Below are positions 1-9,049 of a stretch of DNA of 64,000 bases, in pieces; positions within the stretch are counted from its first letter, which is position 1; each line of letters starts with the position of its first letter. Both the position numbers and the translations under genes were made by a program. The notes beneath the pieces are model-generated. The model worked only from the letters and a program-made list of their open reading frames with translations, had not been told where the DNA came from and did no database searches. Origin of the DNA: Ruminococcus sp. AM36-2AA (GTDB lineage Bacteria > Bacillota > Clostridia > Lachnospirales > Lachnospiraceae); assembly GCF_003461955.1 (NCBI RefSeq), contig NZ_QTYB01000002.1, forward strand, positions 62,001-126,000, given 5' to 3'.

Positions 1-1
1 A

Positions 2-514
2 ACTGCAAATACGGAGATCAGAAACCGTGCGCAGGAAGACGAGAACCTCCGGGGCATGGGAACCACTATGGTAGTGGCGACTATTGTAGATCAGTATGCC
101 TATGTGGCCAATGTAGGTGACAGCCGTTTGTACGTGATCCAGGACGGAATCCACCAGATCACCAGAGACCATTCACTGGTTCAGGAAATGGTGAAAATGG
201 GTGAGATCAGTGAAGAGGAAGCACGGAACCATCCGGATAAGAACATTATTACACGGGCACTTGGCGCAGAGAAAACGGTGGATGTGGACTTTTTTGACCT
301 GAAACTTGAGGAGGGATGTACGATCCTTATGTGTTCAGATGGTCTCAGCAATATGGTTGCAGATGAGAAGATTGAAGAGATCATATCCGATCCGGAAGCA
401 GATATTGATCAGAAGGGCAGTGCGCTCCTTCGGGAAGCAAATCAGAATGGTGGTAAGGATAATATTGCAATCGTACTGGTAGAACCATTCACGAATGAGG
501 TGGAAACATGTTGA
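2..514 (+). CDS. stp: PP2C-family protein serine/threonine phosphatase (C-terminal part)
   Basis: The gene enters from the left edge, so its start is missing; the reading frame is open from base 2. The visible part contains the PP2C signature GMGTTMV, the VGDSRLY motif with its metal-binding Asp, and the late motifs MCSDGLSN and KDNIAIVLV, in the order expected for the family. Family members remove phosphate from Ser/Thr residues and normally oppose the PASTA kinase encoded next door. The stop overlaps the start of that kinase by 7 bases, so the two are translationally coupled. Product assignment is secure; only the N-terminus is unseen. Confidence 0.93.
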   Translation, partial: TANTEIRNRAQEDENLRGMGTTMVVATIVDQYAYVANVGDSRLYVIQDGIHQITRDHSLVQEMVKMGEISEEEARNHPDKNIITRALGAEKTVDVDFFDLKLEEGCTILMCSDGLSNMVADEKIEEIISDPEADIDQKGSALLREANQNGGKDNIAIVLVEPFTNEVETC

Positions 515-2769
515 AGACGGGAATGATCATAGCCGAGCGCTATGAGATCGTAGGAAAAATCGGAACTGGCGGAATGGCAGATGTCTATAAGGCTATGGAT
601 CATAAGCTGAACCGCTTTGTGGCAGTGAAGGTCCTGAAACCGGAATTTCGGGAGGACACCACGTTCATCAAGAAATTCAGAAGTGAGGCTCAGGCTGCAG
701 CCGGTCTTACCCATCCGAATATTGTCAATGTATTTGACGTAGGAGATGACGGTGGTGTTTATTACATTGTCATGGAACTGATCGAGGGAATCACCCTGAA
801 GGAATATATTTCCAAAAAAGGCAAGCTCTCTATCAAAGAAGCTACAAGTATTGCTATCCAGGTCTCAATGGGACTGGAGGCTGCACACAGCCATGGAATC
901 GTGCACAGAGATGTGAAACCGCAGAATATCATTATTTCCACAGATGGTAAAGTGAAGGTGACGGATTTTGGAATTGCCAGAGCTGCGTCATCCAACACCA
1001 TCAGTTCCAATGTGATGGGATCTGTACATTACAGCTCTCCTGAGCAGGTGAGAGGCGGATACAGCGATGAGAAGAGTGATATTTATTCTCTGGGAATCAC
1101 ACTGTATGAGATGGTAACAGGAAGAGTACCTTTTGACGGAGATACGACCGTTGCCATTGCGATCAAGCATCTTCAGGAAGAAATGGTTCCGCCAAGTGTG
1201 TATACACCGGATCTTCCGTACAGTCTGGAACAGATCATACTGAAATGTACACAGAAGAGCGTGGATCGCCGTTATACCCGAATGGAAGATGTGATCGCAG
1301 ATCTGAAACATTCACTGATCGATCCGCAGGGGGATTTTGTGAAGCTGACAACTGTGGATACAGATGCGAAGACAGTTGTGATCTCAGAGGAAGAGCTTGG
1401 AGAGATCAAACACACTCCGAAGCAGATCACCAAGGCGGAAACAGCTGCTCTTGAGAAAGAAGAGTATGATGATAATGACTATGATGACGCGGAAGATGAC
1501 TACGAATCCGGGAAAAGATCCGGAAAGAAAAAGAAACATGGAGCTGGAAGAGGACTGACGATCGCTGCATTACTTGGCGGTACAGTTCTGCTGGTTGTTC
1601 TGGTGGTCGTTCTCGGACGTGCAGCCGGGCTTTTTGGAACAGGAAGTTCGAAGAGTAACAAGGCAGAACAGAAAGCAGAAAGCGCATCAGACAGCATGGC
1701 AACAGTTCCGGATCTTGTAGGAAAGACAGAGGATGAGGCCAAGGCTCTTGCAAATGATGCACATCTCGGTGTACAGATGGCAGGAGAAGAGGCATCTGAT
1801 CAGGAGAAAGGCAAGATTTCCCGTCAGGAAACAGCAGCAGGAACTCAGGTTGCGGAATATACAACAGTGAAATACTGGGTAAGTACCGGAACACAGCAGA
1901 TCACGATTCCGGATCTGGATGGACGTACAGGAATTGATGCCCAGCAGACACTGGAAGATCTGGGCCTTAAGGTAACTGTTCAGAAGGAGTACAGTGAATC
2001 GTATGAAGATGAGCAGGGTGTTGAAAGGGCAGTTGTAGATCCAGGATATGTTTACAGTATAGAGCCAGCAGCAGGTACATCTGTTCAAAGTGGATCATCT
2101 GTGACACTTACAGTTAGTCGTGGATTAGATTTTGGTTCTAATGCGGAAATGTCAAGCGTTGTTGGAATGAGCAAGGATGATGCACTTACAACTTTAGGTA
2201 AGTTTATCGATATTCAGATTACAGAGCAGCAGAGCTCAGAAGCAGCCGGAACTGTGATTGCACAGGAGCCGGAAGCTTACGCGGCAGCAGATCCGGATCA
2301 GCCAGTCTATCTGACGATCAGTTCCGGAGATCAGGTACCGTCTGCAGACAGTACAGCATCTGCAGACAGCACGGCGACGACAGACAGTACAACAACTACA
2401 GATAGTACCGCAGCTACAGACAGTACGGCAGCTACAGATAATACAGCTTCCACAGACAGTACAGCATCTGCAGACAATACTGCCTCCACAGGAAGTGCAG
2501 CCTCCGGTTCCGGCTGGAAATGTACACAGGTTCTGGATACACCGTCCGGTTATAATGGAGGAGCGATCCGTCTGGAACTGATCCAGGATGTCAATGGAGA
2601 GCCGACAGCAACCAAGATCATTGACGGACAGAAAGTAAGCTTCCCGTATCAGCTGGATGTGACCGGAGCAGACGGAGTCTCAACCGGTACGATCTATCTC
2701 TACGAGGAGACAGATGGAAATTATCAGCAGCTTGGAACCTACACCGCTACTTTCAAGAAAGCTGACTGA
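508..2769 (+). CDS. prkC: PASTA-domain Ser/Thr protein kinase (PrkC/Stk1)
   Basis: A 753-residue membrane kinase. Residues about 12-270 form a Hanks-type kinase domain: glycine loop GTGGMADVYKA, catalytic Lys41 in VAVK, HRDVKPQN with Asp135, and DFG with Asp153. An acidic/basic juxtamembrane linker leads to one membrane segment near 349-370. Outside the cell lie three PASTA repeats (about 398-462, 463-540, 541-608), which in this family bind peptidoglycan fragments. An Ala/Ser/Thr/Asp low-complexity stretch (about 617-670) follows, then a C-terminal region of about 80 residues that I do not recognise. It overlaps the phosphatase gene and precedes rsgA by 2 bases. Expected role is sensing the cell wall and controlling division and ribosome-linked functions by phosphorylation. 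Confidence 0.95.
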   Translation: MLKTGMIIAERYEIVGKIGTGGMADVYKAMDHKLNRFVAVKVLKPEFREDTTFIKKFRSEAQAAAGLTHPNIVNVFDVGDDGGVYYIVMELIEGITLKEYISKKGKLSIKEATSIAIQVSMGLEAAHSHGIVHRDVKPQNIIISTDGKVKVTDFGIARAASSNTISSNVMGSVHYSSPEQVRGGYSDEKSDIYSLGITLYEMVTGRVPFDGDTTVAIAIKHLQEEMVPPSVYTPDLPYSLEQIILKCTQKSVDRRYTRMEDVIADLKHSLIDPQGDFVKLTTVDTDAKTVVISEEELGEIKHTPKQITKAETAALEKEEYDDNDYDDAEDDYESGKRSGKKKKHGAGRGLTIAALLGGTVLLVVLVVVLGRAAGLFGTGSSKSNKAEQKAESASDSMATVPDLVGKTEDEAKALANDAHLGVQMAGEEASDQEKGKISRQETAAGTQVAEYTTVKYWVSTGTQQITIPDLDGRTGIDAQQTLEDLGLKVTVQKEYSESYEDEQGVERAVVDPGYVYSIEPAAGTSVQSGSSVTLTVSRGLDFGSNAEMSSVVGMSKDDALTTLGKFIDIQITEQQSSEAAGTVIAQEPEAYAAADPDQPVYLTISSGDQVPSADSTASADSTATTDSTTTTDSTAATDSTAATDNTASTDSTASADNTASTGSAASGSGWKCTQVLDTPSGYNGGAIRLELIQDVNGEPTATKIIDGQKVSFPYQLDVTGADGVSTGTIYLYEETDGNYQQLGTYTATFKKAD

Positions 2770-2771
2770 TC

Positions 2772-3650
2772 ATGCAGGGAAAAATAATCAAAGGTATTGC
2801 CGGATTCTACTATGTATATGCAGAAGACGGCAATACATACGAATGCAGGGCGAAAGGCATTTTTCGAAAAGATAAGCGTAAGCCCCTGGTAGGTGACAAT
2901 GTGGACATTACAGTCCTGGATGAAAAAGAACTGGAGGGAAGCGTGACCGGGATCCATAAACGCAGAAATTCCCTGATCCGCCCGGCGGTAGCCAATGTGG
3001 ATCAGGCACTTGTGATCTTTGCCATGGATAACCCGAAACCCAATTTCATGCTTCTGGATCGTTTTCTTATCATGATGGAGCGGGAAGATGTTCCGGCAGT
3101 CATCTGCTTTAATAAAAAAGATCTGGCAACAGCGGAAGAACTGGAGTTTCTGTATGAGACCTATCAGAGCTGTGGCTATCAGGTAATATTATCGAGCGCA
3201 CTGAAGGGAGAGGGACTTGGCGAGATAGAAGCCGTGCTGAAAGGCAAGACGACAGTTGTAGCAGGCCCTTCGGGAGTTGGAAAGTCTTCTCTTACCAATT
3301 CTCTTCAGGAAGAAGTGGAGATGGAGACCGGCGAGATCAGCCGCAAACTGAAACGCGGAAAACATACCACACGCCACGCACAGATCATACCGGTTTCACA
3401 GGATACTTTTCTTGTGGATACACCGGGATTTTCCTCCTTATATATTGAAAATATGGAGGAACAGGAACTGAAGGATTATTTTCCTGAGTTCCGAAAATAT
3501 GAAGGACAGTGCCGTTTCCAGGGCTGTCGTCATATACACGAACCGGGCTGTGCCGTTAAGGAAGCCCTTGAGAACAATGAGATCAGCAGACTCCGGTATG
3601 AGGATTATCTGGAGCTGCATCAGGAATTAAAAGAGAAAAGGAGATACTGA
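2772..3650 (+). CDS. rsgA: Ribosome small-subunit GTPase RsgA
   Basis: 292 residues, the usual family length. An N-terminal OB-fold is followed by a circularly permuted GTPase domain: NKKD (114-117) comes before the P-loop GPSGVGKSS (165-173) and DTPG (216-219). A C-terminal zinc knuckle uses Cys247, Cys252, His254 and Cys260. RsgA checks and matures the 30S ribosomal subunit in the cytoplasm. The phosphatase-kinase-rsgA order is common in Firmicutes. The start is 2 bases after the kinase stop, and rpe follows 3 bases downstream, so this is one operon. Confidence 0.96.
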   Translation: MQGKIIKGIAGFYYVYAEDGNTYECRAKGIFRKDKRKPLVGDNVDITVLDEKELEGSVTGIHKRRNSLIRPAVANVDQALVIFAMDNPKPNFMLLDRFLIMMEREDVPAVICFNKKDLATAEELEFLYETYQSCGYQVILSSALKGEGLGEIEAVLKGKTTVVAGPSGVGKSSLTNSLQEEVEMETGEISRKLKRGKHTTRHAQIIPVSQDTFLVDTPGFSSLYIENMEEQELKDYFPEFRKYEGQCRFQGCRHIHEPGCAVKEALENNEISRLRYEDYLELHQELKEKRRY

Positions 3651-3653
3651 GTC

Positions 3654-4328
3654 ATGGAATACCGATTGTGCCCGTCGATTTTATCCGCAGATTTTAACCG
3701 ACTGGGAGAACAGATTAAAATTCTGGAAAAAGAAGGCGTAGAATATCTGCATATTGATGTTATGGATGGAGATTTTGTCCCGAGCATTTCTTTTGGAATG
3801 CCGGTGATCAAGTCGATCCGGAAAGAATCCAACATGTTTTTCGACGTACATTTGATGGTAACAGAACCGGAAAGATATATTCGCGATTTTGTGGAGTGTG
3901 GAGCAGATTCCATTACCGTACATGCAGAGGCATGTGAGGATCTGGAGCGCACACTGGAGCAGATCAAAGCTGCCGGTGTAAAAGCGGCTGTTTCTATTAA
4001 ACCATCCACACCGGTCAATGACATCAGTCATCTTCTCGAAGACGTGGATATGGTTCTGGTGATGACTGTTCAGCCTGGATTTGGCGGACAGAAGTACATG
4101 GATGAGTGCACAGAGAAGATCCAGGAGCTTCGTGAGCTTATTGATGAGGAAGATCTTGATGTTGATATTCAGGTAGACGGCGGCATCAATGATGATACAC
4201 TGGAGACAGTTATGCGTGCCGGTGCCAACTTCATGGTTGCAGGATCCTGGGTATTTAAAGGCGATGTAGCCGCAAATGTGCGACATATCACAGACAGGAT
4301 CCACGATATTAAAGAAAAGCTGGACTGA
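3654..4328 (+). CDS. rpe: Ribulose-phosphate 3-epimerase
   Basis: 224-residue TIM-barrel enzyme interconverting ribulose 5-phosphate and xylulose 5-phosphate in the pentose phosphate pathway. Family signatures are intact: LSADF near the N-terminus, HIDVMDGDFVP with metal ligands His33 and Asp35, DVHLMV with His66, QPGFGGQK forming the phosphate/lid loop, and VDGGI with catalytic Asp175. It is embedded between rsgA and thiN with 2-3 base gaps, as in many Firmicutes. Confidence 0.97.
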   Translation: MEYRLCPSILSADFNRLGEQIKILEKEGVEYLHIDVMDGDFVPSISFGMPVIKSIRKESNMFFDVHLMVTEPERYIRDFVECGADSITVHAEACEDLERTLEQIKAAGVKAAVSIKPSTPVNDISHLLEDVDMVLVMTVQPGFGGQKYMDECTEKIQELRELIDEEDLDVDIQVDGGINDDTLETVMRAGANFMVAGSWVFKGDVAANVRHITDRIHDIKEKLD

Positions 4329-4330
4329 AA

Positions 4331-5005
4331 ATGATCGATACAGTAATAATCAGCGGGGGCAATATCCAGAATGGTTTTGCCCTCGATTTTTTAAAAAAAA
4401 GAATAAAAGAAGGCGGAAGAGAAAGCCTTGCCCTTGTTGCGGCAGACAGTGGAATGGAATGGTTCATGAGGAACCGGGAATTTATTCCGGATCTTGCAGT
4501 AGGGGATTTTGACAGCCTTTCAGAAGAAGGAAAAAAATACATGGAAAGTCTGAATGGACTTAAGATCATCAGGCTGAAACCGGAAAAAGATGATTCAGAT
4601 ACACAGTCAGCAGTCAATCACATGATCAGTGAAGGAAGCAGAGAAATACTGATCTTTGGGGCAACCGGAACAAGGCTGGATCATGTGCTCGCCAATCTCG
4701 GACTGCTTTCTATGGGAAGAGAAAAAGGAGTTCATATCGCACTTGCAGATCAGTGGAATTACATTACCCTGGTCGACAGTGGAACAGTTTTGAAAAAAGA
4801 AGAACAGTTTGGAAAATATGTTTCTTTCTTTACAGTTGGAGGGGATGTATCCGGGCTGACTCTGAAAGGTTTCAAATATCCTCTGGATGGATATGATCTG
4901 ACTGTTGCTGACAGCGGCCTTACCGTCAGCAATGAGATTGCTGCGGAAACAGCGGAAGTTACATATGACAGAGGATCACTGCTTATGATCATGTCCAGAG
5001 ATTAA
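4331..5005 (+). CDS. thiN: Thiamine pyrophosphokinase
   Basis: 224 residues. The enzyme transfers pyrophosphate from ATP to thiamine to make the cofactor TPP. Recognisable motifs are AADSGMEWF, VGDFDSLS, KDDSDTQSAV and GATGTRLDHVLANL, matching the catalytic Asp-rich N-domain; the C-terminal beta-sandwich ends with the thiamine-binding segment SNEI. It is the last gene of the phosphatase-kinase-rsgA-rpe operon, 2 bases after rpe. A gap of about 140 bases without a strong terminator follows. Confidence 0.93.
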   Translation: MIDTVIISGGNIQNGFALDFLKKRIKEGGRESLALVAADSGMEWFMRNREFIPDLAVGDFDSLSEEGKKYMESLNGLKIIRLKPEKDDSDTQSAVNHMISEGSREILIFGATGTRLDHVLANLGLLSMGREKGVHIALADQWNYITLVDSGTVLKKEEQFGKYVSFFTVGGDVSGLTLKGFKYPLDGYDLTVADSGLTVSNEIAAETAEVTYDRGSLLMIMSRD

Positions 5006-5143
5006 CACAGACCGGGAATTCATCCACAAAAAAGGACTTGTCAGAAAAACCACCAAAGATCCGGAAAAGTTGACAGTAACTGGTTGCAGACAGAGTTTGT
5101 GGGTGGTAAGATGTAAAAAAACTGTCAGGGAAGAAGGAAGAGT

Positions 5144-6589
5144 ATGAAAACTGGAAAGAACAGACAGACGGGAAATCAGAACCCCTTTAATCCACAGTCA
5201 TCCGGACAGGGAGGTCCTTATGGAAATGCCGGAGGAACACCGTTTGGAGGCGGAATGGGAAATGCCGGGGGAGCACCGTTCGGCGGTGGCTCCGGAGGTT
5301 TTGGAGGCGGCTCATTCGGAGGCGGAATGGGAAATGCCGGAGGAACACCATTTGGCGGTGGCTCCGGGAAATACAATGGACAGTTTGGATACAATGGAAT
5401 GTCACCGATGAATACCAGGAAACGTACACGCTTTTCGAAATTGTTTCTGATCGTCTCACTTATTGTTTCTGTGATCTTTTTCCTGCTTGGAGAGGTTATT
5501 TACAGAACGCTGATCACAGGAGTGAATTCTGTGGTATTTATGGGAGTTTACTTTGCTTTGTTCGGACTGCTTTTGTCCATTGGACTTTTTGTTGTGGCGA
5601 AGATTTCTGATCTGGAGATCACATCGAATAAGATCCTGCTTGTCGGTGGCTGTGTCCTTTTGCTGTTAATACTTGGAATCCTGTTTGAATTTATTTATGA
5701 GCTGGATTTCAGTTCTGTGAGGACAGTAGCGGATAATTATGTTTTTGCGATCGATAATTCCGGTTCCATGCAGGACAATGATCCCAATCAGGAACGAGTG
5801 GCCGCGATCAAACAGCTTTTAAGTAACCGTGATGAGGATGTGGAATTTGCGGTATATACATTTTCAGAGGATATCCGCTGCATTCGTGAAATGATGCCGG
5901 TTTCCGCAGGAATCGAAGACTTTACCACAGAACCAAATGGAGGAACCCCTATTGTAGGTGTGCTGGGGAAGATCATGGATGACATGGAATCCGGAGCATT
6001 GCCCTACGATGAGGGAACACAGGTGATCCTTCTGACAGATGGATATGCAACGGATAATGGTTTCTTTGACTTCCGGTTAAATAAGATCCTGAAGAAATAT
6101 AACAGCAAAAAAGTAAGCGTCAGCACAGTTGGACTGGGAAGCGTTGATGAGAATATGCTGAATGATATTTCCGGAAAAACAGGCGGAATCAGTGTGAGAA
6201 CAGATAATGTAGACGAGCTTGCAACGGCAATGGCATCTGCGGTGCGTGTAACAGATACCAGCAGAAACCTTCTTTCTGCCCGTGCGAGAACGAATTATAA
6301 CTGGGCATATGCGCTGATGCGTATTGTTTTCCTGATCATTCTTGGTGCCGGTTTCCTGGGGATCAAGCTTTTGGCAGTGGACAATACAGCGAACCTGGGA
6401 ATGATCCTGATCTCGTCACTGATCGGGATCGTGTTGGGAGCTCTGATCATGGAAGTAGGCCTGAGCCTGATCCTGAACGAATTTTTTGCACGTCTTCTGA
6501 TGACGCTGCTGTTTGGAATGATGATCACGACTCTGGAAAAGACGATCGTAGAAACAGCAAGCGGAAATATAGGTGTCAGATTTATGTGA
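5144..6589 (+). CDS. Membrane protein with glycine-rich N-terminus and von Willebrand factor A domain
   Basis: 481 residues in four parts. First is a Gly/Phe/Asn-rich segment (about 18-85) built from repeats of the type GNAGGTPFGGG. Next come three hydrophobic segments (about 100-180). Then a VWA domain (about 200-375) has an intact metal-site motif DNSGSM, plus GGTP and LLTDGYATD. Last are three further membrane segments at the C-terminus. The VWA domain probably binds a protein partner through a divalent ion; its side of the membrane is not certain. The N-terminal repeats look like a low-complexity cytoplasmic tail. Flanking genes (thiN, ychF) give no functional hint. The Shine-Dalgarno site is GAAGGAAG. 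Function is unknown. Confidence 0.82.
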   Translation: MKTGKNRQTGNQNPFNPQSSGQGGPYGNAGGTPFGGGMGNAGGAPFGGGSGGFGGGSFGGGMGNAGGTPFGGGSGKYNGQFGYNGMSPMNTRKRTRFSKLFLIVSLIVSVIFFLLGEVIYRTLITGVNSVVFMGVYFALFGLLLSIGLFVVAKISDLEITSNKILLVGGCVLLLLILGILFEFIYELDFSSVRTVADNYVFAIDNSGSMQDNDPNQERVAAIKQLLSNRDEDVEFAVYTFSEDIRCIREMMPVSAGIEDFTTEPNGGTPIVGVLGKIMDDMESGALPYDEGTQVILLTDGYATDNGFFDFRLNKILKKYNSKKVSVSTVGLGSVDENMLNDISGKTGGISVRTDNVDELATAMASAVRVTDTSRNLLSARARTNYNWAYALMRIVFLIILGAGFLGIKLLAVDNTANLGMILISSLIGIVLGALIMEVGLSLILNEFFARLLMTLLFGMMITTLEKTIVETASGNIGVRFM

Positions 6590-6664
6590 TCATGTGACTG
6601 TCGGTCACTTTGTAAACAGTGATATTATGTGGGATCCACTGGTATATCAAAGATACAGATAAGG

Positions 6665-6693
6665 TGTACAAAAGAGCTTCGGTGTGGTATAAT
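6665..6693 (+). promoter_or_regulatory. Promoter for ychF
   Basis: TGTACA at 6665-6670, a 17-base spacer, then TATAAT at 6688-6693 preceded by the extended element TG at 6685-6686. It lies about 75 bases before ychF. The -10 box sits in the loop of an inverted repeat listed separately. Confidence 0.7.
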
Positions 6694-6716
6694 TCATCCG
6701 TATTGAGGCTCTTTTT
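6670..6716 (+). terminator. Inverted repeat with T-run after the VWA gene
   Basis: An 11-bp stem (6670-6680 with 6705-6715, one G:U pair) closes a 24-base loop and runs into T residues. It probably terminates readthrough from the VWA gene, and its loop holds the -10 box of the ychF promoter. The long loop makes it weaker than a classic terminator. A shorter GTGAC/GTCAC hairpin sits nearer the gene at 6594-6608. Confidence 0.45.
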
Positions 6717-6766
6717 ACGTGTGAAATACTGTAAGATCAAGTTATTCATAGGAGGAATATAGAGAA

Positions 6767-7864
6767 ATGAAACTGGGAATCGTGGGACTTCCGAATGTAG
6801 GAAAAAGTACACTTTTTAATTCACTGACCAAGGCCGGAGCAGAGTCAGCCAACTATCCGTTCTGTACTATTGACCCGAATGTGGGTGTTGTAACGGTACC
6901 GGATGAAAGACTGAATCTTCTGGGAGATTTTTACAAATCAAAGAAAGTAACACCTGCAGTGATCGAATTCGTTGACATCGCGGGACTTGTAAAAGGTGCA
7001 TCCAAGGGAGAGGGACTCGGAAACCAGTTCCTTGCAAACATCCGTGAGGTAGATGCTATTGTTCATGTAGTACGCTGCTTTGAAGATTCCAATGTTGTCC
7101 ATGTAGATGGAAATATTGATCCGCTCCGTGACATTGAAACGATCAATCTGGAGCTCGTTTTCTCAGATCTTGAGATCCTTGAGAGAAGAATTGCCAAGGT
7201 TACCAAGACAGCACGTATGGACAAAGAGGCTGCCAAAGAGCTTACATTCCTCGAAAAAGTAAAGGCTCATCTGGAGGACGGACAGCTTGCCATCACTCTT
7301 GAGACAGAGAATGAAGATGAGGATGCATGGCTTGCAACCTATAACCTTCTTACAGCGAAACCGGTGATCTATGCAGCCAACGTTGCAGAAGATGATATTG
7401 CGGATGATGGAGCAAATAATGCACATGTACAGGCTGTGCGTGAGTATGCATCCAAACAGAACAGCGAGGTATTTGTGATCTGCGCACAGATCGAGGAAGA
7501 GATTTCCGAGCTGGACGAGGATGAGAGAAAGATGTTCCTTGAGGATCTGGGACTTACTGAGTCAGGACTTGAGAAACTGGTACGTGCAAGCTATCATCTT
7601 CTCGGACTTATGAGTTTCCTGACAGCAGGAGAAGATGAGACAAGAGCATGGACGATCAAGATCGGAACCAAGGCACCTCAGGCAGCAGGTAAGATCCATA
7701 CAGATTTCGAACGCGGATTTATCAAGGCAGAGGTTGTAAATTACCAGGATCTTCTGGACTGTGGTTCCTATGCAGGTGCCAGAGAGAAAGGCCTTGTCCG
7801 TATGGAAGGAAAAGATTACGTTGTACAGGATGGAGATGTGATCTTATTCCGATTTAATGTTTGA
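6767..7864 (+). CDS. ychF: Redox-regulated ATPase YchF (Obg-family)
   Basis: 365 residues, full length. P-loop [12 protein letters not shown] at the N-terminus and [19 protein letters not shown] (switch region) are intact. A central coiled-coil/helical insert and a C-terminal TGS domain ending in [13 protein letters not shown] complete the fold. YchF/OLA1 proteins are P-loop NTPases that prefer ATP and bind ribosomes, with a role in translation and stress control. A strong GGAGGAAT site precedes the ATG. It is transcribed from its own promoter. Confidence 0.97.
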   Translation: MKLGIVGLPNVGKSTLFNSLTKAGAESANYPFCTIDPNVGVVTVPDERLNLLGDFYKSKKVTPAVIEFVDIAGLVKGASKGEGLGNQFLANIREVDAIVHVVRCFEDSNVVHVDGNIDPLRDIETINLELVFSDLEILERRIAKVTKTARMDKEAAKELTFLEKVKAHLEDGQLAITLETENEDEDAWLATYNLLTAKPVIYAANVAEDDIADDGANNAHVQAVREYASKQNSEVFVICAQIEEEISELDEDERKMFLEDLGLTESGLEKLVRASYHLLGLMSFLTAGEDETRAWTIKIGTKAPQAAGKIHTDFERGFIKAEVVNYQDLLDCGSYAGAREKGLVRMEGKDYVVQDGDVILFRFNV

Positions 7865-7930
7865 TCATCAGCAGTCAGTAATTAACGGGCAGAGAAAAAT
7901 CGGTATCAAGAATATATAACAGGTGATTTT

Positions 7931-9049
7931 ATGGATATGTCAATTCGTTTTCCCGGCCTGAAACTGGTTTTGGACTATGTTCCGAAATCATTTGAGATTT
8001 TTGGATTTGAGATTACGATCTATGGTGTTCTGATCGCAGTCGGAATGCTCCTCGGAATCTTTTTTGTGGTGCTGGAAGCCAGAAGAAATCATGAGGATCC
8101 GGATGGATATCTGGATCTGACTATCATAACGCTGATCGCAGGCGTGATCGGTGCAAGGCTTTTGTATGCGGCTTTTTCGTGGAGTCTGTACAAAAATGAT
8201 CCGGGGCAGATCCTGAATGTACGATCCGGTGGAATGCTTTTTTATGGTGGCCTTCTGGGCGGAGTCCTGAGCGGCGCGGTTTACTGCCGGCTCCGCAAAA
8301 AGCCATTCTGGAAAATGGCAGATCTTGCCTGTATGGGAATCCTTATCGGGCAGATAATAGGAAAGTGGGGAAGTTTCTTTAACAGAGAATCGTTCGGAGA
8401 ATATGCAGATAATATTTTTTCCATGCAGATTCCGCTGACTGTGGTAAGAGCAGGAGAGGTAACTACCGCGATGCGCGAAAATCTTCAGACCGCAGACGGA
8501 TTATCCTGGATCATAGCGCAGCCACTGTTTTTATATGAGAGTCTCTGGTGTCTGCTTGTATTTCTGATGCTTATGATGCATCTTCGAAAAAGGGTATTTC
8601 AGGGAGAGATTTTTTTGAGATATCTGGCGGGATATGGTCTGGGGAGAGCTGTGATCCAGTGGTTCCGCACAGATAAGGTATATTTTCCGGGAACAGAAAT
8701 TGATGTTTCCTTAGTGATTTCAGGTGTGCTTTTTGTCTTATGTACAGTGATCGTTACGGTGAAGCTTGTAATGGCGAGGAAGCGTGCCCGGGTACGAAAG
8801 AGAAGAATCGAAAAAGATTACCAGGCAGAAAAAGAAGCCGCAGAACAAAGAGAACAGGCAATGGAGAATCTGGAAACAGAAACTGTACAGGGAGAAAAAT
8901 ATGAGTCAGGAGAAAATACGTCAGAAGGAGAAGAACCTCCGCAGAGCAGCACTTCTTCAGCAGCTGCAGGAGGAACGGAAGAAACTGGACAACCAGATCC
9001 AGTCCCGGAGCGACCTTCTGAAGAATCTGGAAGCCAGTCAGAGAGTTGA
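7931..9049 (+). CDS. lgt: Prolipoprotein diacylglyceryl transferase-like protein, divergent active site
   Basis: 372-residue polytopic membrane protein of the Lgt family, which attaches diacylglycerol to the lipobox Cys of prolipoproteins. Family landmarks are IYGVLIAVGM, GARLLYAAF, GGMLFYGGLLGGVL, GKWGSFFNRESFG and a late GRAVIQWFRTD segment. By recalled alignment to the E. coli enzyme, several key positions differ: His103 is Tyr, Arg143 is Lys, Asn146 is Ser, Glu243 is Gln. After the last membrane helix (about residue 285) there is a charged low-complexity tail of about 85 residues, absent from typical Lgt; a second reading frame overlaps that tail. It could be the housekeeping enzyme of a divergent lineage or a paralogue with altered activity. 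Confidence 0.85.
   Translation: MDMSIRFPGLKLVLDYVPKSFEIFGFEITIYGVLIAVGMLLGIFFVVLEARRNHEDPDGYLDLTIITLIAGVIGARLLYAAFSWSLYKNDPGQILNVRSGGMLFYGGLLGGVLSGAVYCRLRKKPFWKMADLACMGILIGQIIGKWGSFFNRESFGEYADNIFSMQIPLTVVRAGEVTTAMRENLQTADGLSWIIAQPLFLYESLWCLLVFLMLMMHLRKRVFQGEIFLRYLAGYGLGRAVIQWFRTDKVYFPGTEIDVSLVISGVLFVLCTVIVTVKLVMARKRARVRKRRIEKDYQAEKEAAEQREQAMENLETETVQGEKYESGENTSEGEEPPQSSTSSAAAGGTEETGQPDPVPERPSEESGSQSES

Noticed and set aside
2340..2510. Possible CRISPR-like or satellite repeat
   Set aside because: The repetition is coding low-complexity (Ser/Thr/Ala/Asp) in the PASTA kinase, without unique spacers.
5006..5143. Promoter or terminator between thiN and the VWA gene
   Set aside because: TTGACA occurs but no -10 follows at 16-18 bases, and no stable hairpin with T-run is present.
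5215..5400. Possible short tandem DNA repeat array
   Set aside because: It encodes the Gly-rich repeats of the VWA protein and keeps frame; not a separate element.
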